A stretch of DNA of 64,000 nt, taken from assembly GCA_026004775.1 (NCBI GenBank), contig BPJU01000003.1, positions 310,001-374,000 on the forward strand, read 5' to 3'. Under the pieces are notes generated by a model that did not search any database, was not told the origin of the DNA, and worked only from the letters and a program-made list of their open reading frames with translations. How positions within the stretch are numbered: position 1 is the stretch's first letter; each line of letters starts with the position of its first letter. The translations under genes were made by a program, and so were the position numbers. Positions 27,448-36,962 of the stretch are shown here, in pieces. The DNA is from Pirellulaceae bacterium. Its GTDB lineage: Bacteria > Planctomycetota > Planctomycetia > Pirellulales > Pirellulaceae.

Positions 27448-28287
27448 CTACCCATTCGGCGCCGGATCAGCCAACGTCGGGGAAGCTCGCACCACCACGT
27501 CGAGCCTCCCGGAACCGGGTTGCACGACCGGCTTGCCGAACCGTACCTCGACCCGCACGCCGTAGACTTCCACCTGGGTAACACGACACGAGCCGGGCAC
27601 ATCCCCCTGCCAGGCCGACTCCACGTCGTGCGGCACAGCGTCCAACGGGGGACAGATCGGCAAGTGGACGACCAGTCGCTGTGTGTCCGCAGGATAGTCG
27701 AGTTTCCACTGTGCCCAGATCGTGTCGGTGCCGTGGTCCAGAAAGCGAACAACCTGGTGCAAGGTGTCGGCGGGCACGGATTGGCAAATGCTCCCGGTCC
27801 GCTCGCCGGCCAGTCGCAGCCGGGAGGGCGCCCCAAACGACCGAAAGCCCCAGGGCCACGCTTTCGGATCGCCCCCCGTCCACCACAGGATTTCTAAGGC
27901 AATCATAACAACCAATTCGGCGATGGCGTGAAGCCGCGGGGTTCCGCTGCCCAGCAAAGTGAGCCATACACCCAAAGGCAGCACGGCGGCGGAAAAGCGA
28001 ACGCGGCGGGGCAGGAAAGCTTCTTGCCAACGCACCAGCAGAGCCCCACCCAGGGCCGCCGCCCACAGCAGCAAGCCCGCCCAATCGGCAAGCGGAACCA
28101 ACCGGTGCGCCCAGGCCAGCGCTGCCGCCAGCCAAGTCAGCCCCACCAGCCACCACCAGGCAGCTTCCCAGGCCGCCTGAAACACACGGCCGGCGGACGG
28201 TGTGGCCGCCGGGCGCTTGATCGACAGAGCCGAGCGCACCGGGCTGACGGCCTCAGATCGATGCATACCGGACAACTCCGCCGCCAT
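27448..28287 (-). CDS. Hypothetical membrane protein with C-terminal soluble domain
   Basis: I do not recognise this family. The 279-residue protein has a short basic N-terminus. Hydrophobic segments follow at WEAAWWWLVGLTWLAAALAW, LADWAGLLLWAAALGGALLV, FSAAVLPLGVWLTLLG and AELVVMIALEILWW. The soluble C-terminal half includes SICQSVPADTLHQVVRFL and paired strands. It starts 15 bases after metK ends and is followed closely by the 41-residue protein. A later ATG (GMHRSEAV) is an alternative start. Confidence 0.65.
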   Translation of the reverse strand: MAAELSGMHRSEAVSPVRSALSIKRPAATPSAGRVFQAAWEAAWWWLVGLTWLAAALAWAHRLVPLADWAGLLLWAAALGGALLVRWQEAFLPRRVRFSAAVLPLGVWLTLLGSGTPRLHAIAELVVMIALEILWWTGGDPKAWPWGFRSFGAPSRLRLAGERTGSICQSVPADTLHQVVRFLDHGTDTIWAQWKLDYPADTQRLVVHLPICPPLDAVPHDVESAWQGDVPGSCRVTQVEVYGVRVEVRFGKPVVQPGSGRLDVVVRASPTLADPAPNG

Positions 28288-28302
28288 CCGTCCGAGTAGG
28301 GA

Positions 28303-29490
28303 CTAGCGCGATACGGTCGCCGCGATGCCGGCCGCGTCCGCTAATTGTTCCGCTTTGTCGGTGGCTTCCCACGTAAATTCCGGTTCGTTGCGGCCAAAGT
28401 GGCCCCCGGAGGAAGTTTTTACATAGATGGGTCGTTGCAAATTCAAGTATTCGATGATCCCGCGGGGAGTCAGAGGAAAGATCTCGCGAATCCACTTGCC
28501 CAGCCGCTCTTCGTCAACCCGTCCGGTCCCCTGAGTATCCACCAGGACGCTCACCGGTTCGCTCACGCCGATCGCGTACGCCAACTGGACTTCACAGCGA
28601 TCGGCCAATCCCGCCGCCACCACGTTCTTGGCGATGTGCCGAGCCATATAGGCGGCGCTTCGATCGACCTTCGTGGGATCCTTGCCACTGAACGCTCCAC
28701 CTCCATGCCGGCTCCACCCGCCATAGGTGTCGACAATGATCTTGCGTCCGGTAAGTCCGCAATCGCCGCGCGGCCCTCCGATCACAAACCGGCCCGTCGG
28801 GTTGATATGGTAGATCGGCTCTTGCGGCAGAAGCTCTTCGGGCACCACACGCCGCACCACCTGTTCGATGATGAATTCGCGCAGCTCCGCGTATTTCACC
28901 GAATCGGCGTGCTGAGTCGACACGACCACCGTGTGCACGCGGATCGGCCGTTCGCCTTCGAATTCCACGGTCACCTGGCATTTTCCATCCGGTCGCAGCC
29001 AGGAAACCTCACCGGTCAACCTCGCTTCCTGAAGCCGCCGCACAATCCGATGAGCCAGTGCGATCGGCAGCGGCATCAGCTCTTCGGTGTCCCGGCACGC
29101 ATAACCAAACATCAAGCCCTGGTCCCCTGCTCCGATGTCCTTGCCACGATCCGCGTCTTGATTGACACCCAGGGCAATGTCGGGACTCTGCTTCCCCAAA
29201 GCCACGATAACACCGCACGTTTCGCCACAGATGCCCATCTGGTCGTCGGTGTAGCCGACGTCGGTGATCAGCTTGCGCACCAACTGCGGATAATCGACAA
29301 CCGCCTGGGATGTAATCTCACCGGCAATGATCGCCAAGCCGGTCGTGACCAGCGTCTCGCATGCAACACGGCTCTGCGGATCCTGCTCCAAACAGGCATC
29401 CAGAATGCCATCCGAAATCCGGTCGGCCAACTTGTCCGGATGTCCCATCGTGACCGATTCGCTGGAAAACAAAAAACGACGGTTCGCCAC
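28303..29490 (-). CDS. metK: S-adenosylmethionine synthetase
   Basis: MetK makes S-adenosylmethionine from ATP and methionine in the cytoplasm. The 395-residue product contains all the signatures: [20 protein letters not shown] at the N-terminus, [12 protein letters not shown] (hexapeptide GAGDQG) near residue 120, [18 protein letters not shown] near residue 265, and the C-terminal [11 protein letters not shown]. The start is GTG with GGGGAAAGG before it. It sits behind a strong promoter and probably leads a series through the two membrane proteins to manC. Confidence 0.95.
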   Translation of the reverse strand: MANRRFLFSSESVTMGHPDKLADRISDGILDACLEQDPQSRVACETLVTTGLAIIAGEITSQAVVDYPQLVRKLITDVGYTDDQMGICGETCGVIVALGKQSPDIALGVNQDADRGKDIGAGDQGLMFGYACRDTEELMPLPIALAHRIVRRLQEARLTGEVSWLRPDGKCQVTVEFEGERPIRVHTVVVSTQHADSVKYAELREFIIEQVVRRVVPEELLPQEPIYHINPTGRFVIGGPRGDCGLTGRKIIVDTYGGWSRHGGGAFSGKDPTKVDRSAAYMARHIAKNVVAAGLADRCEVQLAYAIGVSEPVSVLVDTQGTGRVDEERLGKWIREIFPLTPRGIIEYLNLQRPIYVKTSSGGHFGRNEPEFTWEATDKAEQLADAAGIAATVSR

Positions 29491-29570
29491 AACCTTTCCC
29501 CTGAACGAAAATCGCTTTCACGTACTACGTACCGGCCGCCTGTCCGAGCACGTTTTTCTCGCCGGGAAGT

Positions 29571-29599
29571 ATTATAACTGCCGAAACACCAGCGCGCAA
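29571..29599 (-). promoter_or_regulatory. Promoter upstream of metK
   Basis: On the minus strand TTGCGC and a perfect TATAAT are separated by 17 bases. This leaves a leader of about 75 bases before the metK GTG. The promoter lies just before the end of waaA, so metK can be transcribed independently of waaA and secA. Confidence 0.65.
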
Positions 29600-29622
29600 G
29601 GCAGCATTCGCCAAGCAAGCCC

Positions 29623-30936
29623 TCAAAACTTCATGTTGTCGGATCGACCCGGGGCTGCGGCCAGCACGTCCAGCCGCTGGCACAAAAAATCGAGCGTCCG
29701 GTCGACGGCCCCCTGGTGGCGCAGCACCAGTTGTCGAGCGCGCTGGCCCATATCGCGCCGCCAGTGTTCGTCGCTCAAAGCTTGCCTTACAAACTGTTCC
29801 AGTTCTCGGCCGTTGCGCACCACGCAAGCCGCCTGCTGGTCGAGCAGTTTTTGGACGATGTCTCGGAAGTTCCAGGTATGAGGTCCGAAAGCGACCGCCG
29901 CACCGAAAGCCGCCGGCTCGAGCATGTTCTGGCCTCCGCGCCCTTTGGCCAAACTTCCACCCACGAAAGCCAGGTCGGCAATTCCCCACCAGAAACGCAA
30001 TTCGCCTATCGTGTCGACCAGAAGCAGGCGACTGGCAGTGGGAGAGTTCAGTTGGGATCGGCGGGACCACGACCAGCCACAGCGGGCCATCCAGCGCGCG
30101 GCCGCCTCGAAATGCTCCGGATGCCGCGGTACTAACACACACCGTAGCTGCGGGAAATCGGCTGCCAGCCGCGCAAAGACTTCTAGAACTACACGATCCT
30201 CTTCCGGTTGCGTGCTGCCGGCTACCCATACGCAATCCTGGGGGCCGACCGCCCACAACATGGCCCGATTTCGGACTTCCGGATGGCTGCGGTCCGCAAG
30301 CAGGCCGTCGAACTTCATCGAGCCGGTGACCGAAACGGCTTCCGGCCGGCACCCCAGTTCGATGAATCGTTCGGCGTAGAGCTCGTCCTGCGCCGCCACC
30401 GCAGCCAGTCGGCGAAACGTCGGTGCCAGAAGAGGCTTCAGTTTTCGGTATCCGCGAAAACTACCGGAACTGAGACGCCCGTTGATCACGGCCACCGGTA
30501 TGTGGTGGCGATCCGCTTCCCGGATCCAATTGGGCCAAAGTTCCAGTTCGGTCAGCACCAACACGCGCGGCTGCACGCGCCGGATCGCTCGCCGTACAGC
30601 CCAGGTAAAGTCCCAGGGGGCGTAACAAATCGCGTGTTCGGCCAGGCGCGCCTGGGCCACTCGCATGCCGGCTTGGGTGGTGGTCGACACCAGGCAGCGC
30701 CAGTCGGGAAACCGGGCCTGGAATCTTGCCAGAAACGTCTGGAGCACCGCCACCTCGCCCACACTTACCGCATGGGCCCACAGGTGCAGGGGATCGTCTG
30801 GTAGCGCGGGGAGCTTCCCCCAGAGTTTTTCGGACCAGCCTTCCCGGTATTTGCCGGTTCGCCAGGCTTTCCAGACCAGAAACGGCGAAGCGCCCAGCAG
30901 AGCCAAAGCGTATGCGGCATTGAACCACCATCCCAT
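29623..30936 (-). CDS. waaA: 3-deoxy-D-manno-octulosonic acid transferase (KdtA/WaaA)
   Basis: WaaA adds Kdo to lipid A precursor at the inner membrane. The 437-residue protein starts with a membrane anchor (WFNAAYALALLGASPFLVWK). The GT30 signature LWAHAVSVGEV holds the catalytic Glu. It continues with VSTTTQAGMRVAQ, LTELELWPNWI, VINGRLSS and the C-terminal GGSLAKGRGGQNMLEPAAFG. It starts 42 bases after secA on the same strand. Together with lpxB it indicates Kdo-lipid A synthesis. Confidence 0.92.
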   Translation of the reverse strand: MGWWFNAAYALALLGASPFLVWKAWRTGKYREGWSEKLWGKLPALPDDPLHLWAHAVSVGEVAVLQTFLARFQARFPDWRCLVSTTTQAGMRVAQARLAEHAICYAPWDFTWAVRRAIRRVQPRVLVLTELELWPNWIREADRHHIPVAVINGRLSSGSFRGYRKLKPLLAPTFRRLAAVAAQDELYAERFIELGCRPEAVSVTGSMKFDGLLADRSHPEVRNRAMLWAVGPQDCVWVAGSTQPEEDRVVLEVFARLAADFPQLRCVLVPRHPEHFEAAARWMARCGWSWSRRSQLNSPTASRLLLVDTIGELRFWWGIADLAFVGGSLAKGRGGQNMLEPAAFGAAVAFGPHTWNFRDIVQKLLDQQAACVVRNGRELEQFVRQALSDEHWRRDMGQRARQLVLRHQGAVDRTLDFLCQRLDVLAAAPGRSDNMKF

Positions 30937-30978
30937 GGCGGCCTCCTTTCCACCGGATCGGTCGGCCGACCCAGCCGG

Positions 30979-33900
30979 TCAGGCCGCACCGCTCCTGCCC
31001 TTGCGCAGGCAGCAGTGCTTGTACTTCTTGCCACTACCACAAGGGCACGGGTCGTTCCTACCTACGCGATCGGCTCGGTAACGGAATGTTTCGATTTTCC
31101 CATCGCCTTCGGCCGACGTGCCCATGGCCTCCGGCTCGTGCTGGGCAGTGACCTGAGGCGCTTCGGCATGCGTAGCGGACGTCTCTACCCACAACGACGA
31201 CAAGATATTGGTGTCCAACACGTGGATGCGGAAGACCAATTCTGTCACCCGTTCGCCGATGTTCCGCCACATTTGCTGGAACATCCGCATTCCTTCACGC
31301 TTGTATTCGACTTTCGGATCCAATTGGGCATAACCGGCCAGGCGGATACTGGCCAGAAGGTGGTCCATCGCCAACAGATGGTCTTTCCAGGCGGTATCGA
31401 CGATCTCCAGCAGCACCATCCGTTCCATTTGGCGGATTTCGGGCCGGAATCGATCCTCGACGGCATTCACCAACAGTTGTTCCAGTCGAGCGCGATCGGC
31501 ATCATCCCATGGGCTTTTCCAGGGCACCTGAAGTTCGGTTTCCAGCCAGCGGCGCAGCTCCTGGAGCCGCGCAGCGCGTGCCGCTTTGCTCGCCGCCACC
31601 TCCTCACCCGCCTGGAAGGCTTCGGCCAAGCGCCGCTTGACTTCCTCGACCATCTGATTGGCGAGCTGTTGTGAGCGACGGCTGTATTCGATCAGCTCTT
31701 GAGTGATTTGGTCGACGGACTTGTGACGCAGATCTTCTTCGCTCCAGGTGCACCCCAGCCGCTGTCGGGCCCACTGAAGTAATTCGGGCACATTGACTTG
31801 CCGCCCGCCGGTGTGCGATGAGAAACGCTCCAGGGCCACCAGGACCGGGTAGGTCGATTCGCGTTCTTCGTAAGCAGCCACGGCCCGGTCGATGATCAGG
31901 CTCTGGATCGCCTCCGGCTCCTTCCCCCGCAATTCATCGAGGGTCAATTCGATGCCGAACTTACTTTTGACCCATGTGATGGTGGTCAGAAGCGGGTAAT
32001 CGGGATCCAGAAATTTGGCGGCCGGCGACAGATCGGCCTGGGCAATCGCCTCACGGGCCTTCTCCAGCAAAAACGTATCGATCATGTCGCGGCCGACCCG
32101 TTTCAGGTCGCGCTCACCCAAACGGGCTTTCCAGGCGGTGTTGGCGTATTGGGCCAGCGCGTTCCAATTCCAATCGGCTTCGTCGCTTTCGCGCGGCAGA
32201 TTCTCGTCGATCGCCGCTTGGACGCTGGTTTCGGCGTGGCGTTCGGCCAGAGTGCGTGCCAGATCGGCGGCCGATTCGAAATCCAGGCCGCGAAAGTCCT
32301 TCGGATCCAACGGAGCGGAAAGCTGGCTGCTTACCCACGCCGCAAACGACTCGACGCCATAATCCCGATGCAGATACGTGCCGACGTGGTGGCGTATTTC
32401 GTCGGCAATCATGTTCAGGATCACTTCGCGGCAGCTCAGCCCGTCCAGGATCCGCTGGCGGTAGGCGTAGACGCGCTTGCGCTGCTCGTCCATGACTTCG
32501 TCGTATTCGAGCAGGTTCTTGCGGCGTTCGAAGTGCAGTTCTTCGACTTTCTTCTGAGCCGCGGCGATGCGGCGCGTCACGGCGCGGCTTTCGATCCGAT
32601 CGCCCTCCCGCATCCCCAGCCGTTCCAGAACGGCTTTCACCCACGGGCCGGCGAAGATCCGCATCAGGTCGTCTTCCAGCGACAAGAAAAAGCGGCTGCT
32701 TCCCGGATCCCCTTGGCGGCCGCAACGGCCCCGCAACTGCAAGTCGATGCGGCGGGCTTCATGCCGTTCGGTACCGATGACATGCAAGCCGCCGAGCTTC
32801 TTGACAAACTCACCCTGCTCTTTGGTGCGTTCCTGAGCCTCGATTTCGGCCACCAACCGCTCCCACTCATCCCGAGGCACATCCAGGCGTGTGGGGTATT
32901 TGTGTTGCAGGCGAGCCCAGGCCATGGTTTCCGGATTGCCACCCAGAATGATGTCGGTACCGCGTCCCGCCATGTTCGTGGCGATCGTGACGGCGAAGGG
33001 ACGGCCTGCCTGAGCGATGATCTCGGCCTCGCGCTGGTGATGTTTGGCATTGAGCACTTCGTGTTTGATGCCGCGTTCGGCAAGCAGCTTCGACAGCCGC
33101 TCACTCTTCTCGATCGAAACCGTGCCTACCAGAATCGGACGCCCCTTGCGTTCGATCGAGGCGATCTGTTCGCGAGAATACACCACCGGTTCGCGTTCGC
33201 CCTTGGGAACAAAATGCACCTCCGTGTCGGTTTCCTGGATGATCTCGCCCCACATCTCCGTGTGATCGGTAAGGTACAGAGTATCCCATCGGTGCAGCCG
33301 CTCGATCTCGTCCGCCACCGCCTGAAACTTTTCGCGTTCCGTTCGATAAATAACGTCCGGATACTCGATCCGCCGCAAAGGTTTGTTCGTCGGAATCGCC
33401 ACCACGTCCATGTGGTAGATCTTCCAGAACTCGTCAGCCTCGGTCATCGCCGTACCGGTCATGCCACAGATTTTCCGATACAGCTTGAAATAGTTCTGGA
33501 GGGTGATCGTAGCCAGGGTCTGCGTTTCTTCCTTGATGCGCACACCTTCCTTGGCTTCCACGGCCTGGTGCAATCCGTCGCTCCATTGGCGGCCTTCCAT
33601 CAGACGCCCGGTAAACTCGTCAACAATCACCACCCGCCCCTCTTTGACCACGTAGTGTACGTCGCGCTTGTAGAGGTGGTGGGCTTTGAGCGCATTGTCG
33701 ATCAGATGCGGCCATTCCATGTTGGCGGCCGTGTAGAAGGTATCGACACCCGCCAGCCGCTCCGCTTCCCGCACCCCTTCGTCCGTCAAATGCACGGTGT
33801 GGTCCTTTTCGTTCACCACGAAATGGACGTCTTTTTTGAGCAGCCGCGCGATGCGGTCGGCTTCGGTATAGCGAGCGATGTTTTCGTGAGCCGGTCCGGA

Positions 33901-34662
33901 GATGATCAGCGGCGTGCGGGCTTCGTCGATCAAGATGTTGTCGACTTCGTCGATGATGGCGTAATTGAGCCCTCGCTGGACCTGCTGGTATTCGCGCGGA
34001 TACCGGTCGTCTCCTCGCGCAGCCGGCCGCATGTTGTCGCGAAGATAATCGAAGCCGAACTCATTGTTCGTCCCGTACGTGATATCGCAGTCGTAGGCCC
34101 GCTGCCGCTCCAGTGCCCCCATGTTGGCCTGGATAGCGCCGACGGTAAGCCCCAAGCCAAGGTACAACGGTCCCATCCATTCCATGTCGCGGCGTGCCAG
34201 ATAGTCGTTGACCGTAACGACATGCACGCCTCGCCCCTCCAGAGCGTTCAAGTAGGCCGGCAAAGTGGCCACCAGCGTCTTCCCTTCACCGGTCACCATT
34301 TCGGCGATGTTGCCGCTGTGCAGCACCATGCCGCCGATGAGCTGCACGTCGAAATGCCGCATGTTCAAGAAACGCCGCCCCGCCTCGCGGCACACCGCAA
34401 AAGCCTCGATCAAAAGATCGTCCAGCGTTTCACCACCGGCTAACCGTTCGCGAAAAATCCGCGTCTGATCACGCAACTGGGCATCGGTCATTTCGCGGTA
34501 GCGAGGCTCAAGAGCGTTGATCGCCGCGACCTTGGCTTCCAGCCGCTTCAAAACCCGTGCATTGGCCGACCCAAACAGCGAAGTAATGCCCCGCTCCACG
34601 CCCTGCATGAGCGAGCCGCAGACGACCGTGATCCCTTCCCACACCCGCTCGAGGATCTCCAT
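30979..34662 (-). CDS. secA: Preprotein translocase ATPase SecA (long form)
   Basis: SecA drives preproteins through SecYEG. At 1,226 residues it is far longer than the roughly 900 of E. coli SecA. Visible features are the Walker A region MVTGEGKTLVATLP near residue 122, IIDEVDNILIDEARTPLIIS, GTNNEFGFDYLRDNM, the DEAD-motor C-lobe NMAGRGTDIILGG, and LRGRCGRQGDPGSS. The zinc-binding tail PCPCGSGKKYKHCC is at the C-terminus. Extra length comes from an insertion between TDHTEMWGE and IASIERKGR in NBD2 and from a scaffold-region expansion near AAWVSSQLSAPLDPKDF. Such long SecA proteins are typical of planctomycetes. It probably co-transcribes with waaA. Confidence 0.96.
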   Translation of the reverse strand: MEILERVWEGITVVCGSLMQGVERGITSLFGSANARVLKRLEAKVAAINALEPRYREMTDAQLRDQTRIFRERLAGGETLDDLLIEAFAVCREAGRRFLNMRHFDVQLIGGMVLHSGNIAEMVTGEGKTLVATLPAYLNALEGRGVHVVTVNDYLARRDMEWMGPLYLGLGLTVGAIQANMGALERQRAYDCDITYGTNNEFGFDYLRDNMRPAARGDDRYPREYQQVQRGLNYAIIDEVDNILIDEARTPLIISGPAHENIARYTEADRIARLLKKDVHFVVNEKDHTVHLTDEGVREAERLAGVDTFYTAANMEWPHLIDNALKAHHLYKRDVHYVVKEGRVVIVDEFTGRLMEGRQWSDGLHQAVEAKEGVRIKEETQTLATITLQNYFKLYRKICGMTGTAMTEADEFWKIYHMDVVAIPTNKPLRRIEYPDVIYRTEREKFQAVADEIERLHRWDTLYLTDHTEMWGEIIQETDTEVHFVPKGEREPVVYSREQIASIERKGRPILVGTVSIEKSERLSKLLAERGIKHEVLNAKHHQREAEIIAQAGRPFAVTIATNMAGRGTDIILGGNPETMAWARLQHKYPTRLDVPRDEWERLVAEIEAQERTKEQGEFVKKLGGLHVIGTERHEARRIDLQLRGRCGRQGDPGSSRFFLSLEDDLMRIFAGPWVKAVLERLGMREGDRIESRAVTRRIAAAQKKVEELHFERRKNLLEYDEVMDEQRKRVYAYRQRILDGLSCREVILNMIADEIRHHVGTYLHRDYGVESFAAWVSSQLSAPLDPKDFRGLDFESAADLARTLAERHAETSVQAAIDENLPRESDEADWNWNALAQYANTAWKARLGERDLKRVGRDMIDTFLLEKAREAIAQADLSPAAKFLDPDYPLLTTITWVKSKFGIELTLDELRGKEPEAIQSLIIDRAVAAYEERESTYPVLVALERFSSHTGGRQVNVPELLQWARQRLGCTWSEEDLRHKSVDQITQELIEYSRRSQQLANQMVEEVKRRLAEAFQAGEEVAASKAARAARLQELRRWLETELQVPWKSPWDDADRARLEQLLVNAVEDRFRPEIRQMERMVLLEIVDTAWKDHLLAMDHLLASIRLAGYAQLDPKVEYKREGMRMFQQMWRNIGERVTELVFRIHVLDTNILSSLWVETSATHAEAPQVTAQHEPEAMGTSAEGDGKIETFRYRADRVGRNDPCPCGSGKKYKHCCLRKGRSGAA

Positions 34663-35061
34663 GACCGTGCCGTTTCCTTCAAAACAAACAGCCCCCGGAC
34701 TTCCCGGCAGCTACACCCACACCCAGGTCCCTCTGCCAGAGTCCCCTCTGCCGGTTCGGGGCCGCCTTAGAGCAAAGGAAAAATTCAAGCCACGAAGCGA
34801 GCCGATTTACCCTGTGAACCAACGCAAGGCCCCCCCGCACCCCAAGCCCCGCCGCAGCTTGTCCGCAAAGTTAATCTATAGCGATTACGCCGGCGGGTCA
34901 ATCGCGACCTGCCTCCCGCACCCCCCAAAACGCCGATATAAAAGGCACCTTCGACAAGCCGAGCTTGCGTCGCTCGGGAGGCCGAATCCGCGTACACCCG
35001 GTCGGGTACGGATCCCGCAAGGGCCGGCCGCCCCTCTGGTCGCGACAACCGTGCCTCACTG
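34663..35061. other. Intergenic region with secA leader
   Basis: About 400 bases separate trpE from secA, both on the minus strand. A candidate secA promoter listed separately leaves a leader of roughly 200 bases before the secA ATG. The leader contains a T-rich patch and GC-rich stretches but no convincing leader peptide or known riboswitch. No other gene is seen. Confidence 0.45.
34873..34901 (-). promoter_or_regulatory. Candidate secA promoter
   Basis: On the minus strand TTGACC and TAGATT are separated by 17 bases. The -35 box matches five of six consensus bases and the -10 box four of six. It would give secA a leader of about 200 bases. Confidence 0.4.
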
Positions 35062-36567
35062 TCAGGCCAAGCGCTGCTCGGTCAATTCGATAGCCTTCAG
35101 CAGGCCGCGCGCCTTGTTGAGCGTCTCGACATACTCGCGCGTCGGGTCGCTGTCGGCCACAATGCCCGCCCCGGCTTGGATATAGGCGGTCTTCTCCTGT
35201 ACGACGATGGTCCTCAAAGCAATACACGTGTCCATATTGCCGCTGAAGTCGAAGTAACCGACGGCTCCGGCGTACGGTCCCCGCCGATGAGGCTCGATTT
35301 CATCGATGATCTGCATGGCGCGCACTTTGGGTGCTCCCGACACGGTCCCGGCAGGAAGACAGGAGCGCAGAGCATCAAAGGCATCCTTGCCCTCGGCCAA
35401 CTCTCCGGAGACGTTCGAGGTAATGTGCATCACGTGGCTGTACCGCTCCACCACCATCACATCGGACAGTTTCACAGTGCCGAACCGCGCGACTCTTCCC
35501 ACATCGTTGCGGCCCAAATCGACCAGCATCACATGCTCGGCACGCTCTTTGGCATCAGCCAGCAACTCCGCTTCCAGCCGCTGATCTTCTTCGGGTGTGG
35601 CGCCGCGCGGACGAGTGCCGGCCAAGGGGCGCACCGTAACTACGCCGTCCACCACCCGGCACATGATTTCCGGCGAACTGCCGACCAGCGTCACTTCCGG
35701 AGTCCGCAAGAAGAACATGAACGGACTGGGATTGACGACCCGCAGCGTGCGGTAGATCTCCAGCGGCGGGCATCGCAGCGGCACTGCCAGACGCTGGCTT
35801 ATCACCACCTGGAAGATATCGCCGGCTCGAATGTATTCCACGCAGCGGCGCACCGCCTGCTCAAACTCCTGCTGCGTGAAATTCGACACGTAAGGCAAAC
35901 TCACCGGGCCGGAAACATCGATGTCCGCCGGAGCAAGATCATGGCCTGGGGCGGACAAGCGTTCTACCAGCTCGTCCACGCCACGACATGCCGATTCGTA
36001 GGCACTGCGCAATACCGTGTCCGTGTGAGAAGACGCCTCCGGAAGCCGTGCCAATGCGATGGCGAACAAGGTCTTCTGCACATTGTCAAAAACCGCCAGC
36101 CGATCATAAAACGCAAACGAAAGATCGGGCAGGCCTCGGTCGTCCGGCGGCGCGTTGGGCAGGTGCTCCGTGTAACGGACCACGTCATAGCCGGCATAGC
36201 CCACAGCTCCCCCACAAAACGGGGGAAGTTCTGCCAAGTGAGCCGCCCGCCAGCGATAGACCCGCTCACGCAGGAATTCCAGCGGGTCGTCCGATTCGCG
36301 CGCACAACTACCTTGTCGGCCACGCACCACCACGCGGTTGCCCCAAGCCAACACCTCCTCGTACGGTTCGGTCGCCAGAATGCTATACCGCCCTACCTTT
36401 TCACCTCCGATGACGCTTTCAAACAAGCAAGCCGGCGAGCCGCTATCCAACCGGACGAACGCCAATACCGGGGTGAGGCCGTCGCTCAGCAGTCGGCGAT
36501 AGACCGGCACAGCCGAATAAGACCGGGCCAAAGCGGCGAACTGTTCAAATGTGGGGTAATGCTTCAT
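35062..36567 (-). CDS. trpE: Anthranilate synthase component I
   Basis: TrpE makes anthranilate from chorismate with ammonia supplied by TrpG, the first step of tryptophan synthesis. The 501-residue protein shows CLFESVIGGEKVGRYSILA, where the LFES element matches the Trp-feedback site. It also has the chorismate-binding RPLAGTRPRGATPEED, LVDLGRNDVGRVARFG, and the C-terminal GAPKVRAMQIIDEIEP. Feedback residues favour TrpE over PabB. No trpG or other trp gene is next to it. The ATG at 36567 lies inside a 13-bp tandem duplication. Confidence 0.92.
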   Translation of the reverse strand: MKHYPTFEQFAALARSYSAVPVYRRLLSDGLTPVLAFVRLDSGSPACLFESVIGGEKVGRYSILATEPYEEVLAWGNRVVVRGRQGSCARESDDPLEFLRERVYRWRAAHLAELPPFCGGAVGYAGYDVVRYTEHLPNAPPDDRGLPDLSFAFYDRLAVFDNVQKTLFAIALARLPEASSHTDTVLRSAYESACRGVDELVERLSAPGHDLAPADIDVSGPVSLPYVSNFTQQEFEQAVRRCVEYIRAGDIFQVVISQRLAVPLRCPPLEIYRTLRVVNPSPFMFFLRTPEVTLVGSSPEIMCRVVDGVVTVRPLAGTRPRGATPEEDQRLEAELLADAKERAEHVMLVDLGRNDVGRVARFGTVKLSDVMVVERYSHVMHITSNVSGELAEGKDAFDALRSCLPAGTVSGAPKVRAMQIIDEIEPHRRGPYAGAVGYFDFSGNMDTCIALRTIVVQEKTAYIQAGAGIVADSDPTREYVETLNKARGLLKAIELTEQRLA

Positions 36568-36589
36568 ACACAAGCGTCATACACAAGCG
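36564..36589. repeat. 13-bp perfect tandem duplication at the trpE start
   Basis: TCATACACAAGCG occurs twice head to tail. Read on the minus strand, each copy brings an ATG. The distal ATG is 13 bases upstream of the trpE ATG, out of frame, and opens an 11-codon frame (MTLVYEALPHI) that runs across the trpE start. It could reduce or modulate trpE translation. Confidence 0.85.
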
Positions 36590-36962
36590 TAGTGTGGACC
36601 GAGCTTCGTCGTCCCTTTGCTATTCAGGCACAACTGGCCCGTTTTCCCGCGCCCGGTGGCCTTCCGGCCAGAGTAGCAATCGCACATCAACTCGACAACG
36701 GTACCGGCTGGCCCACGCCTGACCGACTCCGGGACCAATATGGGGCTGAGGGCCGCGCGGCCGAGCGACGCCGGGCAAGCTGAGCTTGACAGCCGGGGGC
36801 TACGCAATAGAATCCACCGGAGAGCCTGTTTCGAGCGCTTATATGGGGCAACCGGAACTGATTCCGAATAGAGAATCTCGCGTGGCTGCGTGCTCGGTCA
36901 AACGCCTGTTGCGTGCTGCTGGGATACATTGCGACACGTGATATGATGCCAGGAGACTTGCC
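36590..36962. other. Divergent intergenic region between trpE and mcsA
   Basis: About 370 bases hold the presumed promoters of both genes. Close to mcsA, TATGAT occurs about 20 bases before its GTG, too near the start codon and without a good -35 partner to call a promoter. No small gene, RNA or repeat is recognised apart from the adjoining tandem duplication. Confidence 0.4.

Noticed and set aside
29491-29570. SAM riboswitch upstream of metK
   Set aside because: The leader is only about 75 bases and shows no SAM-I or SAM-II type helices that I can recognise.
32149-34443. Very long plus-strand open frame opposite secA
   Set aside because: It lies entirely antisense to secA, has no domain-like sequence and mirrors the GC-rich codon pattern of the real gene.
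35176-36783. 535-codon plus-strand open frame opposite trpE
   Set aside because: Antisense to trpE and continues past its start without motif content.
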